Source: a virus
Virus record (IMG/VR): IMGVR_UViG_3300035698_014493
Location: 1 to 26,248 of that record
DNA: 26,248 nt
Direction: 5' to 3' (one strand)
Shown here: piece by piece, positions 15,220-23,189 of the stretch
How positions within the stretch are numbered: position 1 is the stretch's first letter
Layout: each line of letters begins with the position of its first letter
Notes under the pieces: model-generated
Told to the model about the DNA's origin: nothing
Seen by the model: the letters and a program-made list of their open reading frames with translations, nothing else
Databases searched by the model: none
Position numbers and translations under genes: made by a program

Positions 15220-16281
15220 ATGAAGTATGGATATGATTTTAAAACCAAGAATACATTTGGTTTTGATGGAGAAAAGTTTAATTACTTAGGAAAGAAGGAT
15301 TATAAAGACATTGGAATAGACAAAATCTATGATGGATCTGTGTTCTTTAATAGTGATTCCAAGGAAGTTGAGTGTGTAAATAGTAATTATGCATATATAC
15401 TAGGTGCGTATTATTTATCTGGAGCAACTCAGAAAAGAGCTATTGTAATATTGTCTGATGGAATAGATACAGTTTCTTTTATAGTTGTTGATGGGGTTAA
15501 AGGTCTAAACATAATTCCATATGACCTAAAGGACTACAATGAGAAAGATTTCAATGAAGCAATAGTTGTTTGTGGGAATGTTTGCAATATTCCCAGTCAA
15601 GTAGCTGATATCGCAAATGAATTTAAATTCAATCCAATATATTTTTGTCCAATAGTAGATGAGCTGTCATCGTTTGGGGCTTTGTTCGTTGGTATGCGTA
15701 AAAAAGCTTACATGCCTCCAAAGAGGGTTCAGTTTTGGGAAAGAAATACCAAAGAGATAGAGAATGTTCCTGAATTCATGGAATTTGATGAAAGTTTGCA
15801 GGATTATAATGAACCTTACGGGAAATTAGCCTATGCTGTGTGCAAGGGAGGGCAGAAATCATTGAATCAAATAAAGAATGGGATTGGAATATCTCCTTTC
15901 TATGATAAAGTGATAAGCACTGAGATTTTAAGCGATGATCCTGTTTTTATTGTTAACTATGATCACATGGAAGAATATTTCCCTAGTGAGTATATATCGA
16001 CAAGAGGATTCGCAGCTACATCTGTCCCAGTGACGCTAGGAAATACTGATAAGTTTAAAAAAGACAGCAAGTGTGATAAAGATAGGATAAATATATTTGC
16101 TGTTGTCACTGATTACAGTGATGCTATGGTGTTCTTTAACTTTGGCCATGCTATGTCTGGAACAAAGATTGTTTCTTCATATGAGCAAAGTTCATTGAAT
16201 TTGGAAAAGATAAATTTAGTATATAGATATAATAAATCATACAGAGTTACTGAGGAGAGATATAAAGATGGAATTAATTGA
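15220..16281 (+). CDS. Unknown 353-aa protein
   Basis: Not recognised. The product alternates beta-like stretches (RAIVILSDGIDTVSFIVVDG) with loops and has no transmembrane segment, signal peptide or clear catalytic motif. It starts five bases after the nuclease gene and overlaps the polymerase start by 14 bases, so it is made with replication proteins. In T4-like order this place would hold the gp46 ATPase, but there is no Walker motif or coiled coil here. Confidence 0.65.
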   Translation: MKYGYDFKTKNTFGFDGEKFNYLGKKDYKDIGIDKIYDGSVFFNSDSKEVECVNSNYAYILGAYYLSGATQKRAIVILSDGIDTVSFIVVDGVKGLNIIPYDLKDYNEKDFNEAIVVCGNVCNIPSQVADIANEFKFNPIYFCPIVDELSSFGALFVGMRKKAYMPPKRVQFWERNTKEIENVPEFMEFDESLQDYNEPYGKLAYAVCKGGQKSLNQIKNGIGISPFYDKVISTEILSDDPVFIVNYDHMEEYFPSEYISTRGFAATSVPVTLGNTDKFKKDSKCDKDRINIFAVVTDYSDAMVFFNFGHAMSGTKIVSSYEQSSLNLEKINLVYRYNKSYRVTEERYKDGIN

Positions 16282-19210
16282 GTTATACAAGCAGTATTCA
16301 ACACCAGAAGATGAACAAATAATATTCCCTAAAGACATATTGTTTATAGTACCAAGTAGAGACTTTGATGTTGGGCAGTATTTAGAAGAATTTAATATAT
16401 CCAAGTACGAGATATGCAAGACATGGCCTAAAAAAGGTTTGTCGATGCCAAAAGAAGTTAAGGCATTGTCTCCAAGGATAACTATTCAACTTGAAAAGAA
16501 GTTTACGGATAAGCTTCCTTTCGTTTCTGGGTATAATTCCATTGATGAAAAACTTAAGAAGAGAGTTCTAAGATCGGCAACTGATGCTTTTGTTAATTTC
16601 CATCATCACACTGACTTTAGCATTCGTGATGGGCTTGGGACTGTAGAACAGCTCAGTGAACTGTTAATAGAGCAAAGGAGATCGTATTGCTGTGTTACTG
16701 ACCATGGAAGTATAGGAGGATGGATTAAGCAGTACACAACTTGTAAGAAGAGCAACATAAAGCCAATATTCGGATGCTTGAGCCCAGGTCAGCCAATAAT
16801 TACAAAGGATGGTATAAAGAAGATAGAAGATATAAAAGTTGGAGACTTAGTATTAACTCACAAGGGGAGATTTAAAAAAGTATTAAGCACTTTCAATAGG
16901 GAGTATGAAGGCGACTTACACAATATAGACTGCTGGGGGTCGAAATCATGCTGGGTAACTTCTGAGCACCCAATATTATGTTATTCATCAGATGATAAGT
17001 TTGAGTTTAATGGGAAGAGAAAGAAACGAGTTTGGGATTATAAGTTTGACTGGATTAAGGCTGGAGACCTTAATCCTAAGAAAATAAATGCTTGGTCAAA
17101 TCCAGAGGGAGAAGTTGTAAATGGAAGATGGACGCACTATGCAGTTAAGCCTTTGATTAAGGAAAAAATAAGTTCGAAGTTAGATATTCTAGAATTTATA
17201 GATAAAGAAATATTCAATGAGTGTGAAGATGGAATCGTAAGAAAGAAAGTAAAAACAAAATCACATAAGTCATATTCATATGGATTAAGTAGATTTATTG
17301 AATTGGATGAAGACTGGATGAGGTTCCTTGGGCTGTATGTTGCGGAAGGAAGTACTAATCATGGAAGTATGAGATGGACATTAAACAATTTCATAGATTC
17401 TAATGCGATAGACTTTTTAAGAAAATTTTGTAAGGATAAGTTGAATTTAGAGTTGAAATTTGCTGGATATACTGAGCGTGAGGATGGATTTAGTAAGGCT
17501 TCTGATTACTATGTGTGCAGTATTGTGTTGCAAAACTTTATAGATAACTTATTGGGGAAGGGTTGTGCCAATAAAAGATTTCCTTCTGAATGGTTATGTT
17601 TGGATAAAAATTTATTAAAATCATTAGTGGATGGAATTTTTGAAGGAGATGCAAATAAGTCTTCAGATGTATTAAAAACTACTTCATGGGAGTTGGCAAA
17701 TTTAGTGGATTATGCAGTTACGTTAGTTGTAGGAAGATCATATTCTACAACTATTACGAAAGCAGAAGGAAAGAAAACGGCTTATGACGTGCCTAAAAGG
17801 CATTATGATGACAATAAATCAAGATATACTAAATCAGATGATGATTATTGTTATTTGCCAATAAGGGAAAAGAAAACAAAGAATTATAAAGGAATGGTCT
17901 ATAATTTCGAAGTAGAAGAGGATAATAGTTATATATCTGGAATAGCTCTTCACAATTGCGAACTTTACATTGGACATTACAGAGGCGATGACCCAGAGTT
18001 AAAGAAGGCAAACAGAAGCGCAAATCATTTGACAACTTTTGCCAATACTCAAGAAGGATTTTACAATCTAATAAAAATACACAACGATGCTCAGTTGAAT
18101 GGCTTCTACTATTCTCCAAGGGCTGATAAGCAATACATAAAAGAGAATGCAAAAGGAATTATTGGACTGTCTGGATGTCTAATGGGGGAAGTATCTAAGG
18201 CATTGAATGCAGACGATGTAGACAAGGCAGAAGAGATCTATAATTTTTACAAAGATTGCTTTGATGACTTCTACATAGAACTGCCAATGATTGAATTTAA
18301 AATGCAAGTTGATACAAATAAAAAGCTTGTTAAATTCGCTAGGTACGTTGACGCTCCTATGGTTGTAAGCTGCGATTCTCACTACACAAGGCCTGAACAT
18401 GCAGAGACTCATGACTTGTTGATGCTTATTAGAGATGGAAAGACTGTTGAGGATAAAATTGCAACTCCAGAAGAAGTTTGGCAGTTTGATGTTAGAAACC
18501 TTTATTACAAGAATGCCGAAGAGATGAGAGAACTCCATGAAGATGGGTTCATAACTCAGTCGGGAGAACATCATCACTACAAAGATGAATTTTTCACAAA
18601 AGAAGTTTTTGAAGAAGCTCTTACAAATAGTCATAAGCTAGCCGTATCAGTTGAAGACATTGAGCTAGACTCTGATATAAAACTACCTAAGCTATTTGGA
18701 GATAGTGCGGATATTCTTAAGAATAAAGTTAGATCTGGCATGACTGACAAGGAAATAAACAAAAAGGGTAATTACAAGGAATATATAAAGAGAGCTAAGT
18801 TTGAGCTTAAGATAATAGATGAGCTTGGATGGAATGACTATTTCTTAGTTATGGATAAGATCGTTCAGGATACAATAGAGAAGCATGGAGAGTGGTCTAT
18901 TGGGTATGGGAGAGGCTGTTTTGTTCCAAACTCAAAAGTGCTAATGAATAATGATGAATTTAAAGAGATCAAAGATGTTGAAATTGGAGAGGAAGTTTAT
19001 TCTCATGATGGTTCTGTAAATAAAGTTATAGATAAGTATAAGTATGAAATAGAGGAAGATATCATTGAGATAGAAATGGACAATGGTAAAAAAATAGTTT
19101 GTACTGTTGATCATAAAATCTTAGTAGCAAGAAATGGAAAGGAAGAATGGGTAGAAGCTCAGTTTTTGAAGGAAAGCGATGAGCTAGTGGAAGTAAATGA
19201 GCAGACTTAA
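16268..19210 (+). CDS. dnaE: DNA polymerase III alpha subunit, N-terminal piece with two inteins
   Basis: First half of the replicative polymerase. Residues 1-105 are an unusual N-terminal extension. The PHP domain starts at H112-H-H-T-D116 and includes CCVTDHGS and later VVSCDSHY, so metal ligands look kept. At residue 170 it is interrupted by an intein (170-563) that splits IKPIFG from CELYIGH. The polymerase continues (564-883) to WSIGYGRG, then a second intein N-half runs from C884 to the stop at residue 980. On its own it cannot polymerise DNA, as the catalytic aspartates are in the second piece at 20152-22368. GAGGAG precedes the ATG. The next gene starts 14 bases before its stop. Confidence 0.95.
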   Translation: MELIELYKQYSTPEDEQIIFPKDILFIVPSRDFDVGQYLEEFNISKYEICKTWPKKGLSMPKEVKALSPRITIQLEKKFTDKLPFVSGYNSIDEKLKKRVLRSATDAFVNFHHHTDFSIRDGLGTVEQLSELLIEQRRSYCCVTDHGSIGGWIKQYTTCKKSNIKPIFGCLSPGQPIITKDGIKKIEDIKVGDLVLTHKGRFKKVLSTFNREYEGDLHNIDCWGSKSCWVTSEHPILCYSSDDKFEFNGKRKKRVWDYKFDWIKAGDLNPKKINAWSNPEGEVVNGRWTHYAVKPLIKEKISSKLDILEFIDKEIFNECEDGIVRKKVKTKSHKSYSYGLSRFIELDEDWMRFLGLYVAEGSTNHGSMRWTLNNFIDSNAIDFLRKFCKDKLNLELKFAGYTEREDGFSKASDYYVCSIVLQNFIDNLLGKGCANKRFPSEWLCLDKNLLKSLVDGIFEGDANKSSDVLKTTSWELANLVDYAVTLVVGRSYSTTITKAEGKKTAYDVPKRHYDDNKSRYTKSDDDYCYLPIREKKTKNYKGMVYNFEVEEDNSYISGIALHNCELYIGHYRGDDPELKKANRSANHLTTFANTQEGFYNLIKIHNDAQLNGFYYSPRADKQYIKENAKGIIGLSGCLMGEVSKALNADDVDKAEEIYNFYKDCFDDFYIELPMIEFKMQVDTNKKLVKFARYVDAPMVVSCDSHYTRPEHAETHDLLMLIRDGKTVEDKIATPEEVWQFDVRNLYYKNAEEMRELHEDGFITQSGEHHHYKDEFFTKEVFEEALTNSHKLAVSVEDIELDSDIKLPKLFGDSADILKNKVRSGMTDKEINKKGNYKEYIKRAKFELKIIDELGWNDYFLVMDKIVQDTIEKHGEWSIGYGRGCFVPNSKVLMNNDEFKEIKDVEIGEEVYSHDGSVNKVIDKYKYEIEEDIIEIEMDNGKKIVCTVDHKILVARNGKEEWVEAQFLKESDELVEVNEQT
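16775..17956 (+). mobile_element. Intein 1: 394-aa cis-splicing intein with LAGLIDADG endonuclease
   Basis: Starts at C170 (CLSPGQPIITKDG, block A), has the block B T-x-x-H (T231, H234), two LAGLIDADG-type motifs LGLYVAEGS (354-362) and LVDGIFEGDA (453-462), and ends in YNFEVEEDNSYISG (block F) and ALHN (block G) before extein C564. Removing it restores IKPIFG-CELYIGH, the expected PHP-domain sequence of DnaE. All splicing residues appear intact, and both endonuclease motifs keep an acidic residue, so splicing and homing activity are both plausible. Confidence 0.93.
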
Positions 19211-20259
19211 AGATAAAAATGAATGGCCTGTATGGTTACATCCATTCTTAGTCGAAAAAGAAACTGAAAGAAGGAAGAATCAATACGATCCATCAATGAC
19301 AAGAATGATTTACTACAGTATAGGATCTGTTCCAATTGAACTGATGCTGAGTAACAATATGTCAAGATCATTAAAGTGGGAAGTTTATGGGAAGTGCATG
19401 AACTGCGATAAAGATTTTGATTGCATGTGGAATAATTTATTTATAAGGAAAAGGAATAAGGGATTGGAAATTTGTGGAAGATGTACAAGAAAAGAAAGCT
19501 ATAATGAAGAGTGGAAAAGAAATAATTCAGCCGCTCAAAAAAGAGCTCAAGGGACTCCAGAGGCCAGAGCGAGAATGTCTAACTTGTTGAAAGAGGTATA
19601 TAGGAAAGATCCAACAATGAGGAAGAGGATTTCAAATTCTTTGAAAGAAACTTATAAAGGCAATGATGAGCTGAGGAAGAAGATATCGGATGCTTCCAAG
19701 GCAAATTGGAGAAATCCATCGTATGAGGAAAAAGTAACTGGCAATGGATATTATTCTGGCTATTTCTTAAACGATAGCAAAAAGATATTCTATGCCAGCT
19801 CTTGGGAACTTATGTTTTTGATGTGGTGCGATGAAAACGATGAAATTGTAAGCTTCGACAGATGTGAGGATGTTGTTAACTACACTAAGCCAGATGGTAG
19901 TGAATCTGGGTATCATCCAGATTTTAAAGTTTTTTATAAAAATAAAAAAAATACAGTTTATGAGATAAAAGGAAGAATTAGAGATATAGGAGTATATAAT
20001 GAAAAAAAATCAGCAGCAGAAAAGTATTATCTAGATAGTTTTGATTATGTCGTATTAAAGAAGAATGATTTAAAGGAAATAGGCATCAATCTGGATAAAA
20101 AAGATTTAAAGGAATGGATTGACGCATTGCAAAAAAATGGAGTTATAGAGCATGCCAAAAGTAAAAAGAATAAATAAGAAGAAGTACATTGGAATCGTTT
20201 ATGATTTGTGTATTGAGAATACGCATACGTATAACATTGAAGGATTGGCAGTTCATAAT
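18917..20259 (+). mobile_element. Intein 2: split intein with embedded homing endonuclease gene
   Basis: N-half: 97 residues from C884 (CFVPNSKVLMNNDEF), with block B T946-V-D-H949, ending at the stop at 19208-19210. C-half: 36 residues at the start of the second polymerase gene (20152-20259), with block F YDLCIENTHTYNIEG and block G LAVHN, followed by extein serine. Between them is a free-standing endonuclease ORF. Ligation would restore GRG-SAAGSLVSY, the conserved polymerase motif. The 97 + 36 split near the usual endonuclease site is like the gp41-1 class of split inteins from phage metagenomes. Confidence 0.92.
19197..20177 (+). CDS. Free-standing Vsr-like (EDxHD) homing endonuclease
   Basis: A 326-aa endonuclease predicted to spread the split intein by cutting intein-free alleles. 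N-terminal part: a four-cysteine knuckle (C67-x2-C70 and C93-x2-C96). Middle: three repeats of a helical DNA-binding unit (RMSNLLKEVYRKDP, RISNSLKETYKGND, KISDASKANWRNP), like NUMOD3-type units. C-terminal nuclease: SSWE (E204), YHPDF (H240, D242) and YEIKG (E256, K258), the pattern of the Vsr-related family that includes I-Bth0305I. The ATG overlaps the end of the polymerase N-piece by 14 bases and its stop overlaps the start of the C-piece by 26 bases. The 3' part is very AT-rich. Confidence 0.85.
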   Translation: MSRLKDKNEWPVWLHPFLVEKETERRKNQYDPSMTRMIYYSIGSVPIELMLSNNMSRSLKWEVYGKCMNCDKDFDCMWNNLFIRKRNKGLEICGRCTRKESYNEEWKRNNSAAQKRAQGTPEARARMSNLLKEVYRKDPTMRKRISNSLKETYKGNDELRKKISDASKANWRNPSYEEKVTGNGYYSGYFLNDSKKIFYASSWELMFLMWCDENDEIVSFDRCEDVVNYTKPDGSESGYHPDFKVFYKNKKNTVYEIKGRIRDIGVYNEKKSAAEKYYLDSFDYVVLKKNDLKEIGINLDKKDLKEWIDALQKNGVIEHAKSKKNK

Positions 20260-22368
20260 TCAGCCGCAGGATCATTGGTTTCTTATTGCCTTGGCCTTAC
20301 GGATGTTGATCCGCTCCCTCATGGATTGCTCTTTGAGAGATTCTTGGATTATTCACGATCAGACCCTCCTGACATAGATACAGACTTTGATCCTAGGATA
20401 AGGGATGAAGTGAAAGAAGACATTGTGAAAGAGTTCGGAGAAGAGAAAACATGCTCAATTGGAACTTATATGCTCTATAAAACAAGAGCTGTTATTCTCG
20501 ATGTAGCACGTGCGTTGGCGTTAGATGTTTCTGAGGCGAATATGGTTACAAAGAAAATGGACCCACTGTCAAAGATATCTGTTGAAAATGAACTGGGAGA
20601 AGCTGACACTAAGACTATTGACAACATGACATTTGATGAGTTGTCAAATGAGTTTGAAGAGTTGAAAGTGTATTTTGAAAGGTATCCTGAAGTTAGAACG
20701 CATGCGGAAGTTATAAGAAATCAAGTTAAGAACATGTCAACGCATGCAGGGGGAATGATTATCTCTGATCTTAATTTGCAAGGAAAGATTCCTGTGTTTA
20801 GGGATTCAAAATCAGGCAGAGTTGTGTCTGCATGGGCTGAGGGAATGGCAACTCATGAATTGAGTCGTGTTGGATTGGTTAAATTTGATTTGTTGAGTCT
20901 TAAGAATTTATCTATAATTTCAGATTGTATAAATTTCATAGAAGAGAATAAAGGCAAGAAAATAAACAGAGATGATATTCCTATTAATGACAGAGAGGCC
21001 ATAAAATATGGATCAAAGAATGATCTAGTAGGGATATTCCAGTTTGAGAGTCCTGAGACCAAGCCAATAGCAGATGCAGTAGTAATGGAGAGTATTAACG
21101 ACATAGCTGCTGTGACATCATTGATTAGACCAGGCCCTAAGAATATGGGAATGCATATGGAGTATGCTGAGAGGAAGCATGGAGCTGATTTTGAAATGCT
21201 ACCAGGTTGTGAAGACATACTTGGCCCAACGTATGGAGTAATGGTTTATCAAGAGCAAATGATGCTTTTGTCTCAGAAACTAGCAGGATTTTCAAAAGGA
21301 GAGGCAAATAAGCTTCGTAAAGCATGTGGACGGAAGATTCCAGAATTAGTTGCTGAAATGAGATTGAAATTTAACAAAGGGTGTGAGGAAGTTGGCCTTA
21401 TTAATGGCGAGAAGTCGGAGAAAGTATTTGATTTGATAGAATCATTCGCTGCATATGCTTTTAATAAATCGCATGCAATAACTTATGGGGCTATAACATC
21501 AGTTGAGCTGTGGCTTAAGTATTATTATCCTATTGAATACATTGCCTCTTTGCTTAATAACACTCCTCCTGCCAAAAAGACAAGAACTTCCAATGCTGTT
21601 GTGGAATATATAAACTACGCAAGGAGAAGGGGCTTTAAAGTGTTGCCTCCATGTGTGAATAAAAGTGGCGAGAAATTCAGAATTGAAAAAGGAGCTATTC
21701 GATTTGCATTAGGGCATATTAAAATGGTGGGAAATTCTTCTGACATTATAGAAGCAACAAGAGATAATGATGTGCTGGATGAAGAAGGGAACATAATTGA
21801 ACACAAGGGAGATTATACAAGTGTTGAGGACTTCTTTAATCGTGTTAACAAGCGCAAAGTTAACAAAAGAGTAATGGACAGTCTTATATCATCGGGAGCG
21901 TTTGCTTGTTTTGGAACAAAGCAAGAAGTAATGGAGCAATACTTTAAGCTAAGAAAGAACAAGAAGGATGTTGTAGAGGATAAATCTGAGCAAAAATGGG
22001 ATGATCTGGAAAGAGAGGCTCTTAATATGGTTTTAAGTAAGCCACCTTTGTTGGATGATTACGAGGAGACAATAGCTGAGAAGAAATGGTGTAGGATTGG
22101 GGATTTGATTTACAGGAAGAAAGCATATGCATTTGGCAGAGTAGTTGACATAAAGCATAAAGTTTCAAAGGCTGGAAATCAGATGTACTTAGTAGATTTA
22201 ACAGATGACATTGACACAGTTACATTCTTTGTTTTTGCAAAAGCAATGACTCAATTTGTTAAAGAGTGCAAAAAGGGTTATATTGTTGCAGTACCACTAG
22301 GAAAGTTTGATGATGGGGATGCAAGATTTTATGATAACTTTAAGAATTGTATTATTATAAAGAGGTAG
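20152..22368 (+). CDS. dnaE: DNA polymerase III alpha subunit, C-terminal piece with split-intein C-half
   Basis: Residues 1-36 are the intein C-half ending in HN; the extein begins at S37 (SAAGSLVSYCLGL). The catalytic acidic cluster PDIDTDFD is at 73-80 and the third aspartate lies in GLVKFDLLSLKNLS. Fingers follow, with YQEQMM and GEANKLRKACGRK and FNKSHAITYG, typical of DnaE. Near the end are the helix-hairpin-helix region and an OB fold (GRVVDIKHKVSKAGNQ). The protein ends right after the OB fold, so the C-terminal tau-binding domain of bacterial DnaE is missing. The start ATG has GGAG nine bases upstream, inside the endonuclease gene. After trans-splicing the whole polymerase is about 1191 residues. 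Confidence 0.95.
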   Translation: MPKVKRINKKKYIGIVYDLCIENTHTYNIEGLAVHNSAAGSLVSYCLGLTDVDPLPHGLLFERFLDYSRSDPPDIDTDFDPRIRDEVKEDIVKEFGEEKTCSIGTYMLYKTRAVILDVARALALDVSEANMVTKKMDPLSKISVENELGEADTKTIDNMTFDELSNEFEELKVYFERYPEVRTHAEVIRNQVKNMSTHAGGMIISDLNLQGKIPVFRDSKSGRVVSAWAEGMATHELSRVGLVKFDLLSLKNLSIISDCINFIEENKGKKINRDDIPINDREAIKYGSKNDLVGIFQFESPETKPIADAVVMESINDIAAVTSLIRPGPKNMGMHMEYAERKHGADFEMLPGCEDILGPTYGVMVYQEQMMLLSQKLAGFSKGEANKLRKACGRKIPELVAEMRLKFNKGCEEVGLINGEKSEKVFDLIESFAAYAFNKSHAITYGAITSVELWLKYYYPIEYIASLLNNTPPAKKTRTSNAVVEYINYARRRGFKVLPPCVNKSGEKFRIEKGAIRFALGHIKMVGNSSDIIEATRDNDVLDEEGNIIEHKGDYTSVEDFFNRVNKRKVNKRVMDSLISSGAFACFGTKQEVMEQYFKLRKNKKDVVEDKSEQKWDDLEREALNMVLSKPPLLDDYEETIAEKKWCRIGDLIYRKKAYAFGRVVDIKHKVSKAGNQMYLVDLTDDIDTVTFFVFAKAMTQFVKECKKGYIVAVPLGKFDDGDARFYDNFKNCIIIKR

Positions 22369-22374
22369 GATGTT

Positions 22375-22677
22375 ATGACTATAGTTGAGAAAGGAATTAA
22401 GATATTGGCCCAAACAAAGACAGTAGAGGATATGTTTGGGGATGTTATTTGGGAAGTAGACAGTGTTGACAATGAGATAGTTAAGTTGATAATGCTAGGA
22501 GGAACTGGGCCATCTGCAAGGAAGGGATACGCAGTTCAAGATACTTTGACTAACATAGAGAAAGGAATTAAGAATAAAACAATAAAACTGTTAAGCAGTG
22601 AAAAGGCGAACGCCTTTGTGGAGAGATATAATAGTAATGGGCCTTCCTCACCCGGTGGAATGGAAATAAGCTATTAA
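22375..22677 (+). CDS. Small unknown protein (100 aa)
   Basis: Not recognised. It starts six bases after the polymerase stop with AGAGGTAGGA upstream, so it is likely co-transcribed with the polymerase. The sequence has a glycine-rich turn (IMLGGTGPSARKGYA) in the middle and a charged helical C-terminus. No catalytic motif, signal or membrane segment was seen. Confidence 0.6.
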   Translation: MTIVEKGIKILAQTKTVEDMFGDVIWEVDSVDNEIVKLIMLGGTGPSARKGYAVQDTLTNIEKGIKNKTIKLLSSEKANAFVERYNSNGPSSPGGMEISY

Positions 22678-22686
22678 AGGGATGGT

Positions 22687-23178
22687 ATGAATTTAAATAA
22701 TTATATAAAAGAAGCAATAAAAACAGAAATTGTTATAGAAGAAGTAAAAGTAAATACAAGATTAAATCATGGGATAATGGGAGTTGTAACAGGAGTAGGA
22801 GAGCTGTTGTTACCGTTTGTAGATATTGAAAACAGTCCTTGGGCTCATGTTGTACGTATCAAAGAAGAAGTTGGGGGCATACTCTGGCATTTAGCAATAC
22901 TCATGGATGAGATGTCTTTGAACTATGATGATATAGATGAAATAGAAATGTCTGGGTCTAATTGCAATGATTGTGTTTTTAATTTAGTAGCAATGGCATC
23001 AAGTCTTCAGGATGACCTGATGAAACATATTTACAATGACAATAGTCTTGATTATGATTTAATAGAGGACATTGTTGCAATGATAGTTATAAACTTAAGA
23101 AGTATTTCTAAAGAACTTGATTTTACATTAGAGGACGTGGCTGAGGCCAACATCAACAAATTGAATACAAAACATTAG
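22687..23178 (+). CDS. MazG-like all-alpha NTP pyrophosphohydrolase, partly degenerate
   Basis: Members of this group hydrolyse NTPs or dNTPs to NMPs and are common in phages. The 163-aa protein has the fold's landmarks: RLNHGIMGVVTGVGELL (for GLAGEAGE), IKEEVGGILWHLAILM (for EELGDxLWYLA) and LEDVAEANINKL near the end. Two of the four acidic metal ligands are replaced: the first E is G36 and the D of EELGD is G64, while E39 and E60/E61 remain. Catalysis may be lost or altered. AAAGGG precedes the ATG. It could tune nucleotide pools or counter alarmone signalling if active. Confidence 0.7.
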   Translation: MNLNNYIKEAIKTEIVIEEVKVNTRLNHGIMGVVTGVGELLLPFVDIENSPWAHVVRIKEEVGGILWHLAILMDEMSLNYDDIDEIEMSGSNCNDCVFNLVAMASSLQDDLMKHIYNDNSLDYDLIEDIVAMIVINLRSISKELDFTLEDVAEANINKLNTKH

Positions 23179-23189
23179 AAGGTAAATAA

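Noticed and set aside
18179-18634. 151-codon minus-strand frame
   Set aside because: Lies fully within the polymerase coding region, with no recognisable domain; the + strand product is a clear DnaE.
18917-20259. Relative of the cyanobacterial DnaE split intein at the same site
   Set aside because: The site differs: here it is GRG|SAAGS, and an endonuclease gene is located between the halves.
20189-20377. 62-codon + strand frame in the polymerase C-piece
   Set aside because: Alternate frame over the intein C-half and palm motif, which are clearly coded in the main frame.
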